NCBI GenBank assembly: GCA_044870185.1
Contig: JBIOYL010000448.1
Location: forward strand, 1 to 12,074
Reading direction: 5' to 3'
Source of the DNA: JBIOYL01 sp044870185
GTDB lineage: Bacteria > Actinomycetota > CALGFH01
DNA length: 12,074 nt
The notes below the pieces were generated by a model, which did not search any database, was not told the origin of the DNA, and worked only from the letters and a program-made list of their open reading frames with translations. Numbering within the stretch: the stretch's first letter is position 1; each line of letters begins with the position of its first letter. The position numbers and the translations under genes were made by a program. Of the stretch, positions 6,327-12,074 are shown in pieces.

Positions 6327-6629
6327 ATGAGCACCAAGCCAGCCAGCGGTGAGCCGGGGTGCGAAGGGGGCGAGGTCCGGCTCGAGCTGGACGTGTACGG
6401 GATGCGCTGCGAAGGCTGCGCCACCGCGCTCCGGCTCGGCTTGGGTGAGCTGGACGGCGTCCGGCAGGTGGACGTGGACGTTGGTGGCAGCCGGGTCGCG
6501 GTCGTCGGCCAAGCGGACCGGCTCAAGGAGACGGTGCTGCGGGCCACGGTGGAGCAGCTGGGCTATCGCCTGACGCCAAGGAAGCCGTTGCTCCAGGGCC
6601 GATGGCGACGGGGACGAGCTGCGCGATGA
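6327..6629 (+). CDS. HMA-domain protein, second CopZ-like chaperone
   Basis: A 100-residue protein, ATG 6327, preceded by the strong site GGGAGGAG and lying 38 nt after the ATPase stop in the same direction. After an acidic, Gly-rich leader (with Cys12) the HMA fold runs from LELDVYGMRCEGCATAL (metal site Cys28-x-x-Cys31) through LGELDGVRQVDVDV, RVAVVG and TVEQLGYRLTP. A short basic tail (RWRRGRAAR) follows. It is about 20 residues longer than CopZ. It may load the ATPase or regulate it, like the product of 3587-3823, or serve a different metal. The two HMA proteins are clearly different in sequence and are not a recent duplication. Confidence 0.8.
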   Translation: MSTKPASGEPGCEGGEVRLELDVYGMRCEGCATALRLGLGELDGVRQVDVDVGGSRVAVVGQADRLKETVLRATVEQLGYRLTPRKPLLQGRWRRGRAAR

Positions 6630-6639
6630 CCAGGCGCAC

Positions 6640-6666
6640 GCGGCCCTGCTCCGCTGAGCCGGCCGC
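6640..6666. terminator. Inverted repeat between convergent genes
   Basis: GCGGCC (6640-6645) and GGCCGC (6661-6666) form a 6-bp stem around 15 nt that contain CTC/GAG, allowing a longer imperfect hairpin. It lies between the stops of the HMA gene (+) and redoxin gene (-), so it could terminate both. There is no T-run, and the call is tentative. Confidence 0.35.
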
Positions 6667-6678
6667 AACTGGGTTCGG

Positions 6679-7329
6679 TTATGCCTTCAGCCCGGCGACC
6701 GCCTGCTCGACCTTGCCGAAGGGCACGTGCATCTCCAGCGACACCTCGCGGAAGCGGATTCGCCCCTGGCGGTCGATCAGCCAGAACGAGTGGGTGGAGA
6801 ACGGCCCCATGCTGCCTGGCAGGTCGTAGATCCCAAACGCCCTGGCGACCTGGGTGGAGGTGTCAGCAAGGATCGGCAGGTCCACCCCGAGTCGTGTGGC
6901 CATCGCGCGGGAGGTCGTCAGGTCCTGCACGGTGACGGCGAACACCTGGGTGCCCTGCGCCTGGAAGGTGGCCTTGGCCCGCTGCAGCTCGACCAGCTGC
7001 GCCTCGCAGGGGCTTCAGCCGGCGTGCTCGTAGAAGTACAGCAGCACGTTGCGCTTGCCGCGAAAGCCGGCCAGGTCGACGGTCTGCCCGCTGGTCGCCG
7101 GCAGCCGCACCGGTGGAGCGACCTCCCCCACCGCCCGGACGCCGCCGGCCGGCTGTCCGCTCCCGCTCCCGCCGCTGGGGCGTCCGGTGAGCCAGACGAC
7201 CGCTACCACGCCCAGGACGGCCACGACCGCCAACGACAGCCACAGCGGCCACCCGGCCGTGGGCCGTGACGGCCTCGAGGGGGCGGTGCGGGGTGGCCGC
7301 TTGCGCGGTGGGGGCTTGCGCTTGCTCAC
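6679..7329 (-). CDS. Membrane-anchored redoxin selenoprotein (UxxC), TGA read as Sec
   Basis: A 216-residue protein if TGA 7017-7015 is selenocysteine. The start is GTG 7329 with a weak AGGTGA site. Residues 1-26 are strongly basic and cytoplasmic, 27-47 form one membrane helix, and a Gly/Ser linker leads to an extracytoplasmic redoxin domain: EVAPPVRLPATSGQTVDL, RNVLLYFYEHAG, then Sec105-Ser-Pro-Cys108-Glu, and in the same frame AQLVELQRAKATFQAQGTQV, FAVTVQDL, LPILADTSTQVARAFGIYDL, STHSFWLIDRQGRIRFREV. This is the AhpC/TSA-type peroxiredoxin layout, including the ILAD and WLIDRQGRIR strands. Cys108 fits the usual peroxidatic position, with Sec three residues before it, so either a peroxidase or a thiol-selenol oxidoreductase is possible. 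A hairpin with a GGUCG loop follows the TGA. An ordinary caller would yield a 104-residue N-terminal piece and a separate downstream ORF. The gene is monocistronic here. Confidence 0.85.
6984..7000 (-). promoter_or_regulatory. Candidate bacterial SECIS hairpin, redoxin selenoprotein
   Basis: Positions 15-31 after the TGA read GCAGCU GGUCG AGCUGC, a perfect 6-bp stem with the loop GGUCG. A lower stem GCCC (2-5) with GGGC (35-38) can extend it across an internal loop. Loop sequence GGUC and its distance from the TGA agree with the hairpin in the thioredoxin-like gene and with E. coli fdhF. Confidence 0.7.
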
Positions 7330-7396
7330 TGGATCTCACCTGCCTGACCGATGCCTGCCGGACGCGACGCGCATGTCGCCGCCTGCGAGCGGTTAT

Positions 7397-7411
7397 CCTA
7401 CACGCCGTAGG
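7397..7411. promoter_or_regulatory. Candidate operator, CCTAC-N5-GTAGG inverted repeat
   Basis: A perfect 5-bp inverted repeat with a 5-bp centre lies in the intergenic region between the divergent redoxin (-) and membrane protein (+) genes. The TAC...GTA arms resemble operators of BlaI/CopY-type repressors, which often control copper genes, but no such repressor is in the window. It sits just upstream of a GGAGAGAG ribosome site. Confidence 0.35.
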
Positions 7412-7427
7412 AGCCACGTGGAGAGAG

Positions 7428-7478
7428 ATGATGCCCGTGCCGATCGTTTCCCAGCCGCCGGGCCGCTCGTCGGGGTGA
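7428..7478 (+). CDS. Possible 16-residue leader ORF or frameshifted N terminus
   Basis: ATGATG at 7428 follows GGAGAGAG and opens a 16-codon frame (MMPVPIVSQPPGRSSG) whose TGA overlaps the GTG of the membrane protein as GTGA. It has the best ribosome site in this intergenic region, while the membrane protein start has none of its own. It could be a coupled leader peptide, or the true N terminus separated by a one-base frameshift. No homology is recognised. Confidence 0.3.
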   Translation: MMPVPIVSQPPGRSSG

Positions 7479-8845
7479 GCGGCATGGTGGTGCTGGCCCA
7501 CGCCGAGGGGGGCGCCGCGCACGGCGGCGCCGCGCAGCTGCTGCGGCTGGGTCCGCTGCTGGCCCTGCTGCTGGTGGTGGCCTGGGCGTGGCTGGAGCGG
7601 GCGGGCAGCACGACGCGCACGTCGCGCAAGCGGCTGGGCAGCGGGGCGGCGGTGGCGCTGGGCACCGCCGGCGGCATCCACCTGGCCCTGGTCGGCCAGC
7701 ACGCCCAGGAAAGCCTGGCCAGCGGGGTCTTCTTCGCCGCGGCGGGGATCGTCGAGCTGGGGCTGGCCGTGGCGCTGTGGCGAGCGCCGGGGTCGCGCCG
7801 GGCCGCCCTGGCGGCCGGGGTCACCGTCGGCGGGCTGCTGGTGCTGTACGCGGTGTCGCGGCTGTGGAGCATCCCGGCGTTCGGAGGGCGGGAGGCGGTC
7901 GACACGCTCGGGCTGCTCACCAAGCTGCTCGAGCTGGCCGGGGCGGTGCTGGCCGCCACCGCGGCCACTGGCTGGTCGGTCCGACCGATCCCGCCGCCCC
8001 TGGTCGTGGGTGGGGTGACCCTTGCCGTGGCGCTTGCCGCCCGGGGCCTGTTCGGTCTGGGCGCCGCGCCGTGGAAGGTGGTGGTGGTCACGCTCGTCAC
8101 GGTCGGAATCGGCGTGGCCGGCGGGTCCCGGTCCCGGGAGGGGCTTGGCGCGGCCGCCGCCGACGGGGCGGTGCTGGCGCTGCTGCTGCGCGCCGGTGGG
8201 TTGGCACCCTACCTGCTGGCCGGCGTCGCCGCTGGGCTGCTGCGGGCGGCGGCTGGACGGTCGGCGCGGTGGGCGCTGGCGCCGGTCGCGACGGCGGCGC
8301 TGGTGGTCCTGGCCGTGCCGGCCTTGGATGCTCGCATGGAGCTCCTGCACGTCAGCCATGCCGGCGACCCCACCGCCTGGATGGTGACATTCCTGGCCGC
8401 CATGGCCCTTGTGGTCGGGGTGTGGCGAGCCGGACGCCTGCCAGTGGTGGTGGGGTTCGTCGTCGCCCAGCTGGGCCTACAGGGGCTGCGGCTGCTTGCC
8501 GGGCAGACCAGTGTCGAGGCGGTCGAGATCCCGGCCGCCTCGCTCGGCCTGTTCCTGCTGGCCACGGTGGTGCTGGCCGACCCCCAGCTGGCGCCCGCAG
8601 GCGGTGTCCCCGCGGCGCTTGTTGGTGGGCTGGCCGGCGGGATCGACGTGGCGCTGCGGGCACTCGGGATCCCCTACGCGCCGCTGCTCGCGGTGACGAT
8701 CGCCTTGGCGGTGACCGCCCCCCTCAGGCCCATTGGTCCCCACATGACCCGTGACGAGGCCGCCCAGAAGCTGGCCGCCAGCACGCCACGCCGAGATCCT
8801 CACGGGCACGCCGAGGGTCAGCCCTGCAGTGAGCGGCCGCCGTGA
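7475..8845 (+). CDS. Polytopic membrane protein of unknown function, 12-14 TM helices
   Basis: About 456 residues, start GTG 7475 or ATG 7484; neither has a strong ribosome site, but 7475 overlaps a small upstream ORF. The N terminus VLAHAEGGAAHGG is His/Gly-rich and followed by 12-14 hydrophobic helices, including LLALLLVVAWAWL, GIHLALVGQHAQ, GVFFAAAGIVELGLAVALW and PVVVGFVVAQLGLQGL. The segment from the GIHLALVGQH helix to the LLELAGAVLAA helix resembles a four-helix unit common in actinobacterial membrane proteins of unknown function, containing an H-x6-H pattern. A hydrophilic tail of about 30 residues ends the protein. I recognise no catalytic or transport motif. It lies between the divergent selenoprotein and the permease gene, in a metal/redox setting, which is the only hint about its role. 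The CDS is well supported by coding bias and by the continuous membrane pattern. Confidence 0.7.
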   Translation: MSGMVVLAHAEGGAAHGGAAQLLRLGPLLALLLVVAWAWLERAGSTTRTSRKRLGSGAAVALGTAGGIHLALVGQHAQESLASGVFFAAAGIVELGLAVALWRAPGSRRAALAAGVTVGGLLVLYAVSRLWSIPAFGGREAVDTLGLLTKLLELAGAVLAATAATGWSVRPIPPPLVVGGVTLAVALAARGLFGLGAAPWKVVVVTLVTVGIGVAGGSRSREGLGAAAADGAVLALLLRAGGLAPYLLAGVAAGLLRAAAGRSARWALAPVATAALVVLAVPALDARMELLHVSHAGDPTAWMVTFLAAMALVVGVWRAGRLPVVVGFVVAQLGLQGLRLLAGQTSVEAVEIPAASLGLFLLATVVLADPQLAPAGGVPAALVGGLAGGIDVALRALGIPYAPLLAVTIALAVTAPLRPIGPHMTRDEAAQKLAASTPRRDPHGHAEGQPCSERPP

Positions 8846-9179
8846 CCCGCCTGGCTACCGGCCCTTCCACGCCGCCCTGTGCCGCCTCGCCCGCGATGCG
8901 GGTTCACGGTGGCTTCGACTTTCGACGCGCCCGCGGCCAGCCTCCCTCCCGTTCTCGACGAATGCTGTGTAGGAGAGGGTGCCGGGAACGACATGGGACG
9001 CGGGTGCTCTTGGAGACGAAGGAGTGATGCGATGGATGGCAAGGCCACATGCGCATGGGGGGTGGGCCGCGCGTGGCGGCCTCAGCCAACCGCACAACCC
9101 CAGCGGCATGCCGACCTGGAAGGCAGCGGGGCGTGACCGCCAACCTGGCACCGGGTGCGCTGCGCTGGACGGGGCGGCG
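8846..9179. other. Intergenic region without a convincing gene
   Basis: These 334 nt separate the membrane protein and the permease. Short frames are present on both strands but are Arg/Pro/Ser-rich and lack recognisable domains. A GAAGGAG at 9017-9023 is followed closely by in-frame GTG 9024 and ATG 9027, which would extend the permease by 51-52 residues; that extension (His/Gly/Trp/Arg-rich) does not look like the family. The region probably holds the permease promoter, but I cannot point to one. Confidence 0.5.
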
Positions 9180-10346
9180 GTGAACGCCGTGCTGGGTGGG
9201 CTCGGCCACGCCCTCGGCCTGGCCGCCGCCATGGCCTGGGAGATCCTGTGGGCGCTTGTCCTGGGGTTTGCGATCTCCGCGGCGGTGCAGGCGGTGGTCT
9301 CCAAGGCGGAGATGGGCCGGCTGCTGCCCGACGACTCCCCCCGCTCGCTTTCGATCGCCTGCGGCCTGGGTGCCGCCTCCTCGTCCTGCTCGTACGCGGC
9401 GGTGGCGATGGCCCGCTCGGTGTTCCGCAAGGGCGCCGACTTCACCGCCGCGATGGCGTTCGAGTTCGCCTCCACCAACCTGGTCGTCGAGCTCGGCATC
9501 ATCCTGGCGGTGCTGCTGGGCTGGCAGTTCACCGCGGCCGAGTTCGTCGGCGGGCCGCTGATGATCGTGCTGCTGGCGCTGCTGTTCCGCGCCTTCCTGC
9601 GGCCCAGGCTCGTCCAGGCGGCCCGCGAGCAGGCCGACAAGGGGCTGGTGGGGGTGATGGAGGGCCACGCCGAGATGGACATGTCGGTGATCGAGGGGTC
9701 GCTGTGGTCGCGGATCCGCTCCCCGCAAGGGTTCACCGCGATCAGCCACTCCTTCGTGATGGACTGGGTCTCGATCTGGAAGGACATCGCCGGCGGGCTG
9801 CTGATCGCCGGCGCGCTGGGCGCCTGGGTGCCGGCCAGCTTCTGGCAGGGCTTCTTCCTGGTCGACCATCCGCTGCTGGCCAAGCTGTGGGGGCCGCTGG
9901 TCGGCCCGCTGGTGGCAGTGATCTCGTTTGTGTGCTCGATCGGCAACGTGCCGCTGGCCGCGGTGCTGTGGAACGGGGGGATCAGCTTCGGCGGGGTGGT
10001 CGCCTTCATCTTCGCCGACCTGATCGTGCTGCCGATCCTCAACATCTACCGCAAGTACTACGGGGCCAAGATGACGCTGTTCCTGCTGGCCAGCTTCTAT
10101 GCCACGATGGCCGCCGCCGGGCTGCTGGTGGAGCTGGCCTTCCAGGCGCTCGGGCTGGTGCCTGCCGAGCGCCACGCCAAGGTCGTCGAGGCCAGCGTCA
10201 CCTGGAACTACACCACCGTGCTCAACCTGCTCTTCCTTACGCTGGCCGCGGTGCTGGTGGTGCGGTTCCTGCGCACCGGCGGCCCCGAGATGCTGCGCAT
10301 GATGGGCGCGCCTGCCCGCCCCGGGCCCGAGCAGGCCGATGGGTAG
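9180..10346 (+). CDS. Permease of the COG0701/DUF318 (ArsP_1-like) superfamily
   Basis: A 388-residue membrane protein with two homologous halves. GTG 9180 is chosen because family members begin shortly before the helix LGLAAAMAWEILWALVLGF; an in-frame ATG at 9027 would add an atypical leader. The first half has GLGAASSSCSYAAVAMARSVF and FASTNLVVELG; the second half has VISFVCSIGNVPLAAVLWNG followed by GGVVAFIFADLIVLPILNIY. These paired Cys-Ser motifs correspond to the CSC/CSCG motifs of the ArsP/YraQ permeases, in divergent form (CSY and CSI). The halves are joined by a hydrophilic linker with GVMEGHAEMDMSV, which contains His/Met/Asp. Family members are predicted exporters; ArsP itself exports organoarsenicals. 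Here, between a metal ATPase cluster and a multicopper oxidase, a metal-related substrate is inferred but unproven. The DUF2752 gene overlaps its 3' end by 8 nt. Confidence 0.85.
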   Translation: MNAVLGGLGHALGLAAAMAWEILWALVLGFAISAAVQAVVSKAEMGRLLPDDSPRSLSIACGLGAASSSCSYAAVAMARSVFRKGADFTAAMAFEFASTNLVVELGIILAVLLGWQFTAAEFVGGPLMIVLLALLFRAFLRPRLVQAAREQADKGLVGVMEGHAEMDMSVIEGSLWSRIRSPQGFTAISHSFVMDWVSIWKDIAGGLLIAGALGAWVPASFWQGFFLVDHPLLAKLWGPLVGPLVAVISFVCSIGNVPLAAVLWNGGISFGGVVAFIFADLIVLPILNIYRKYYGAKMTLFLLASFYATMAAAGLLVELAFQALGLVPAERHAKVVEASVTWNYTTVLNLLFLTLAAVLVVRFLRTGGPEMLRMMGAPARPGPEQADG

Positions 10347-10778
10347 CACCGCTGCCCGCCGGGCGCTCGGCCGGGTGGCCTGGTCGCCAGTCGACCACCA
10401 CGGCCCGCAGCTGACCCGGCTGGCGGCGGGTGGGCTGCTGGTCGGGGTCGCCCTGGCGGTCACCGGACCACCCCCCATCGACCTGCACGGGCCGCTGCAC
10501 TACCTGGGGATCATGGATCCGTTGTGCGGCATGACCCGCGGGGTGATCTGGACGCTGCGGGGCCGGCTCGGCCGTGCCTTGCCTACAATCCCGCCAGCCC
10601 CCTGCTGGTCGCCGCCGCCCTGGTCGTGCTGGTGCGCGCCGGCATCGGGTGGCGCACCGGCCGCTGGCTCACCGTGATCCTCGGCGGCTCCTGGCTGCTG
10701 CGGGTCGTCGCCGTTGTGGCGGTGCTGGCCCTGTGGGCCAACCAGCAGCAGCACGCGGCGCTACTGTCGGCCCGCTGA
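10339..10778 (+). pseudogene. DUF2752-family membrane protein, one-base frameshift
   Basis: ATG 10339 overlaps the permease stop by 8 nt, so the genes are coupled. The first frame reads LTRLAAGGLLVGVALAVTGP, then GPLHYLGIMDPLCGMTRGVIWTLRGRLGRAL, which is the DUF2752 signature (Cys-Gly-x-Thr-Arg). After that it becomes Pro/Ser/Cys-rich noise to 10677. In the +3 frame, from 10581, the expected continuation AYNPASPLLVAAALVVLVRA, RWLTVILGGSWLLRVV and ALWANQQQHAALLSAR runs to TGA 10776-10778. One base is missing at about 10579-10581 (TTGCC where TTGGCC would restore the frame). Repaired, it is 146 residues with three to four membrane helices, a normal length. DUF2752 has no established function. 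The clean downstream frame suggests a very recent mutation or a sequencing error, so the gene may be intact in reality. Confidence 0.8.
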
Positions 10779-10788
10779 GCCGCTCAGC
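10774..10788. terminator. Hairpin containing both convergent stop codons
   Basis: GCTGAG-CCG-CTCAGC is a perfect 6-bp inverted repeat with a 3-nt loop. The DUF2752 TGA (10776-10778) and the oxidase TGA (complement of 10784-10786) fall in opposite arms. It could act in both directions but has no T-tract. Confidence 0.4.
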
Positions 10789-12074
10789 CCACGTAGGCCA
10801 GGGTGGTCATCATGCCGGCCTGCTGGTGGTAGAGGTTGTGGCAGTGCAGCATCCACTGGCCGGGGTTGTCAGCCGCAAGGTCGACGGCCAGCTGCTGCAT
10901 CGGCCGCACGATCACGGTGTCCTTGCGCGGACCCAGCCTGGCTGTGGCCTGCACCTGAAAGCTGTGGCCGTGCAGATGGACGGGGTGGAACATCATCGAC
11001 TGGTTGGCCAGCAGCAGCCGGACCCGCTCACCCTGGCGCACCCGCAGTGGGACGGCGTGATCGAAGGTGCGGCCGTTGATCGTCCAGCGCCCGTCCATCA
11101 TCCCGCCCGACAGCACCACCCGGTGGGTGCGGTCCGGCCGCCGCTCGGGCAGGGCCACCCGCGGGTCGGCGTGCAGGTCGGCCAGGTCCAGCCGCTGCCG
11201 GTCCAGCTCGGCCGGGTAGGCGTCTGCGGCGGGCGTCGGGCCGTGGCCGGTGCGCACCACGGCGAGCGCCTGCCCGCGTTTGCCCTCGGCCAGGGCGACC
11301 AGGGGGTAGGCGCCGTCGCCGAGGGTCACCAGGGCGTCGTAGCGCTCGCCCATGCCCAGCACCACGGTGTCGGCGGTGACGGGGCTGACGGGCAGGCCGT
11401 CGCTGTGGGTGACGGTGAGGCGGTGGCCGCCGAGCGCCAGGCGGAAGGCGGTCTCGGCGGCGGCGTTGACCACCCGCAGCCGCAGCCGCAGCCCAGGTCT
11501 GGCGCGGATGGTAGGCGGGTCGCTGGGCGGGCGGCCGTTGAGTAGGTACAGGGGGTAGTCGATCTGGCCGCCGCTGCCGCCAAGTGCTCGGCTGGAGCCC
11601 AGCGTGGCTTGCCCCATCATCCCCATGCCGCCGCCCATCATCCCGCCTTGAGCCATGAGCCGGGCGTGCAGCTGCTCGGGGGACGGGCCGATCCCGCCGG
11701 TCCAGTCGTCGAGCACGACGGTTGCCTCCTGGTCGTAGCCGCCGGGCTCGTCGGGGTCGTCGACCAGCAGCACCGCGTACAGGCCGTAGTCGAGCTGCAG
11801 GCCAACGTGGGGGTGGAAGAAGTAGGTGCCAGCGTCGGGCACGGTGAACTCGTAGGCGAACTGGCCGCCGGGTTGGACCGGCGGCTGGGTCATGCCGGGG
11901 GCGCCGTCCATGTCATTTCGGAGCGCGATGCCGTGCCAGTGGATCGTGGTCGGCTCGGGCAGCCGGTTGGTGAGGTTGGCGCGCAGAACCTCCCCGGCCC
12001 GCAGCCGCAGCATGGGCCCGGGGACGGCGGCGTTGTAGGCCCAGGCGGTGACGTGACGGCCACCAAGGTCAAGG
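10784..12074 (-). CDS. Multicopper oxidase, N terminus beyond the window
   Basis: At least 430 residues; the frame is open to the window edge (LGGRHVTAWAYN precedes the internal ATG at 12013), so the signal peptide and start lie outside. All four copper motifs are present: IHWHGI, YFFHPHVG, HPVHLHGHSFQV and HCHNLYHQQAGMM. Together they supply eight type 2/3 histidines and the type 1 site (Cys between two His, a third His and axial Met). The spacing fits a three-cupredoxin-domain oxidase related to CueO. Between domains one and two lies a Met/Gly-rich stretch, RLMAQGGMMGGGMGMMGQ, comparable in kind to the Met-rich Cu(I)-binding segment of CueO. Known function of such enzymes is oxidation of Cu(I) or organic substrates with reduction of oxygen to water, in the cell envelope. 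Cuprous oxidase activity is inferred from the Met-rich insert and neighbourhood. Confidence 0.93.
   Translation of the reverse strand, partial: LDLGGRHVTAWAYNAAVPGPMLRLRAGEVLRANLTNRLPEPTTIHWHGIALRNDMDGAPGMTQPPVQPGGQFAYEFTVPDAGTYFFHPHVGLQLDYGLYAVLLVDDPDEPGGYDQEATVVLDDWTGGIGPSPEQLHARLMAQGGMMGGGMGMMGQATLGSSRALGGSGGQIDYPLYLLNGRPPSDPPTIRARPGLRLRLRVVNAAAETAFRLALGGHRLTVTHSDGLPVSPVTADTVVLGMGERYDALVTLGDGAYPLVALAEGKRGQALAVVRTGHGPTPAADAYPAELDRQRLDLADLHADPRVALPERRPDRTHRVVLSGGMMDGRWTINGRTFDHAVPLRVRQGERVRLLLANQSMMFHPVHLHGHSFQVQATARLGPRKDTVIVRPMQQLAVDLAADNPGQWMLHCHNLYHQQAGMMTTLAYVG

Noticed and set aside
6863..8359. 498-codon minus-strand frame spanning the redoxin start and the membrane protein
   Set aside because: It overlaps the redoxin in the wrong frame and is antisense to a protein with clear membrane helices.
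8842..9027. Small plus-strand ORF overlapping the membrane protein stop (GTGA)
   Set aside because: Arg/Ser/Pro-rich, no ribosome site, no recognisable motif; probably chance.
8855..10478. Two long minus-strand open frames (about 396 and 524 codons) opposite the permease
   Set aside because: Composition is Ser/Thr/Pro- or Gln/His/Arg-rich without domains, while the plus strand encodes a clear permease.
1..12074. CRISPR arrays, tRNA or rRNA genes, including tRNA-Sec
   Set aside because: No direct repeat-spacer pattern, no cloverleaf or rRNA sequence was seen on either strand; Sec machinery must lie elsewhere.

Overview
The window is very GC-rich (roughly 70% by eye), uses many GTG starts, has strong Shine-Dalgarno sites and tightly overlapping genes, and encodes protein families typical of Actinomycetota. 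I infer an actinobacterium, probably an uncultured or deep-branching one, but the species cannot be named from this sequence.

Layout. 1-755: degraded ISAzo13-type transposase (+). 738-2285: minus-strand operon reading ArsR/CmtR-like repressor, cytoplasmic thioredoxin-fold protein, membrane-anchored thioredoxin-like protein, then the 5' part of a SnoaL/NTF2-like gene cut by the transposase fragment. 2286-2835: intergenic DNA with an IS110 transposase remnant. 2836-3282: MerR-family regulator (-), divergent from a MerR-type promoter at 3307-3338. This faces a plus-strand cluster: a small Cys-rich protein (frameshifted), a CopZ-like HMA protein, a P1B-type metal ATPase, and a second HMA protein. 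6679-7329: membrane-anchored redoxin (-). 7475-8845: polytopic membrane protein of unknown function (+). 9180-10346: two-part permease (COG0701/DUF318 type), overlapped by a DUF2752 membrane gene with a one-base frameshift. 10784-12074: multicopper oxidase (-), running off the window.

The main discovery is that two separate genes, the thioredoxin-like protein (942-1568) and the redoxin (6679-7329), are each interrupted by one in-frame TGA at the first position of a CxxC-type redox motif (U-P-E-C and U-S-P-C). Homologous-looking protein continues without a frame change after each. Each TGA is followed, 21-22 nt later, by a hairpin whose apical loop begins GGUC, matching the layout of bacterial SECIS elements. 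I therefore read both as selenoproteins, and the organism as a selenocysteine user. Automated annotation would split or truncate both.

Together the genes look like a metal (probably copper) and envelope-redox island: metal-sensing repressors, metallochaperones, an efflux ATPase, an oxidase with a Met-rich insert, permeases, and two extracytoplasmic selenocysteine redox proteins. Transposase remnants mark it as an accessory, rearranged region.
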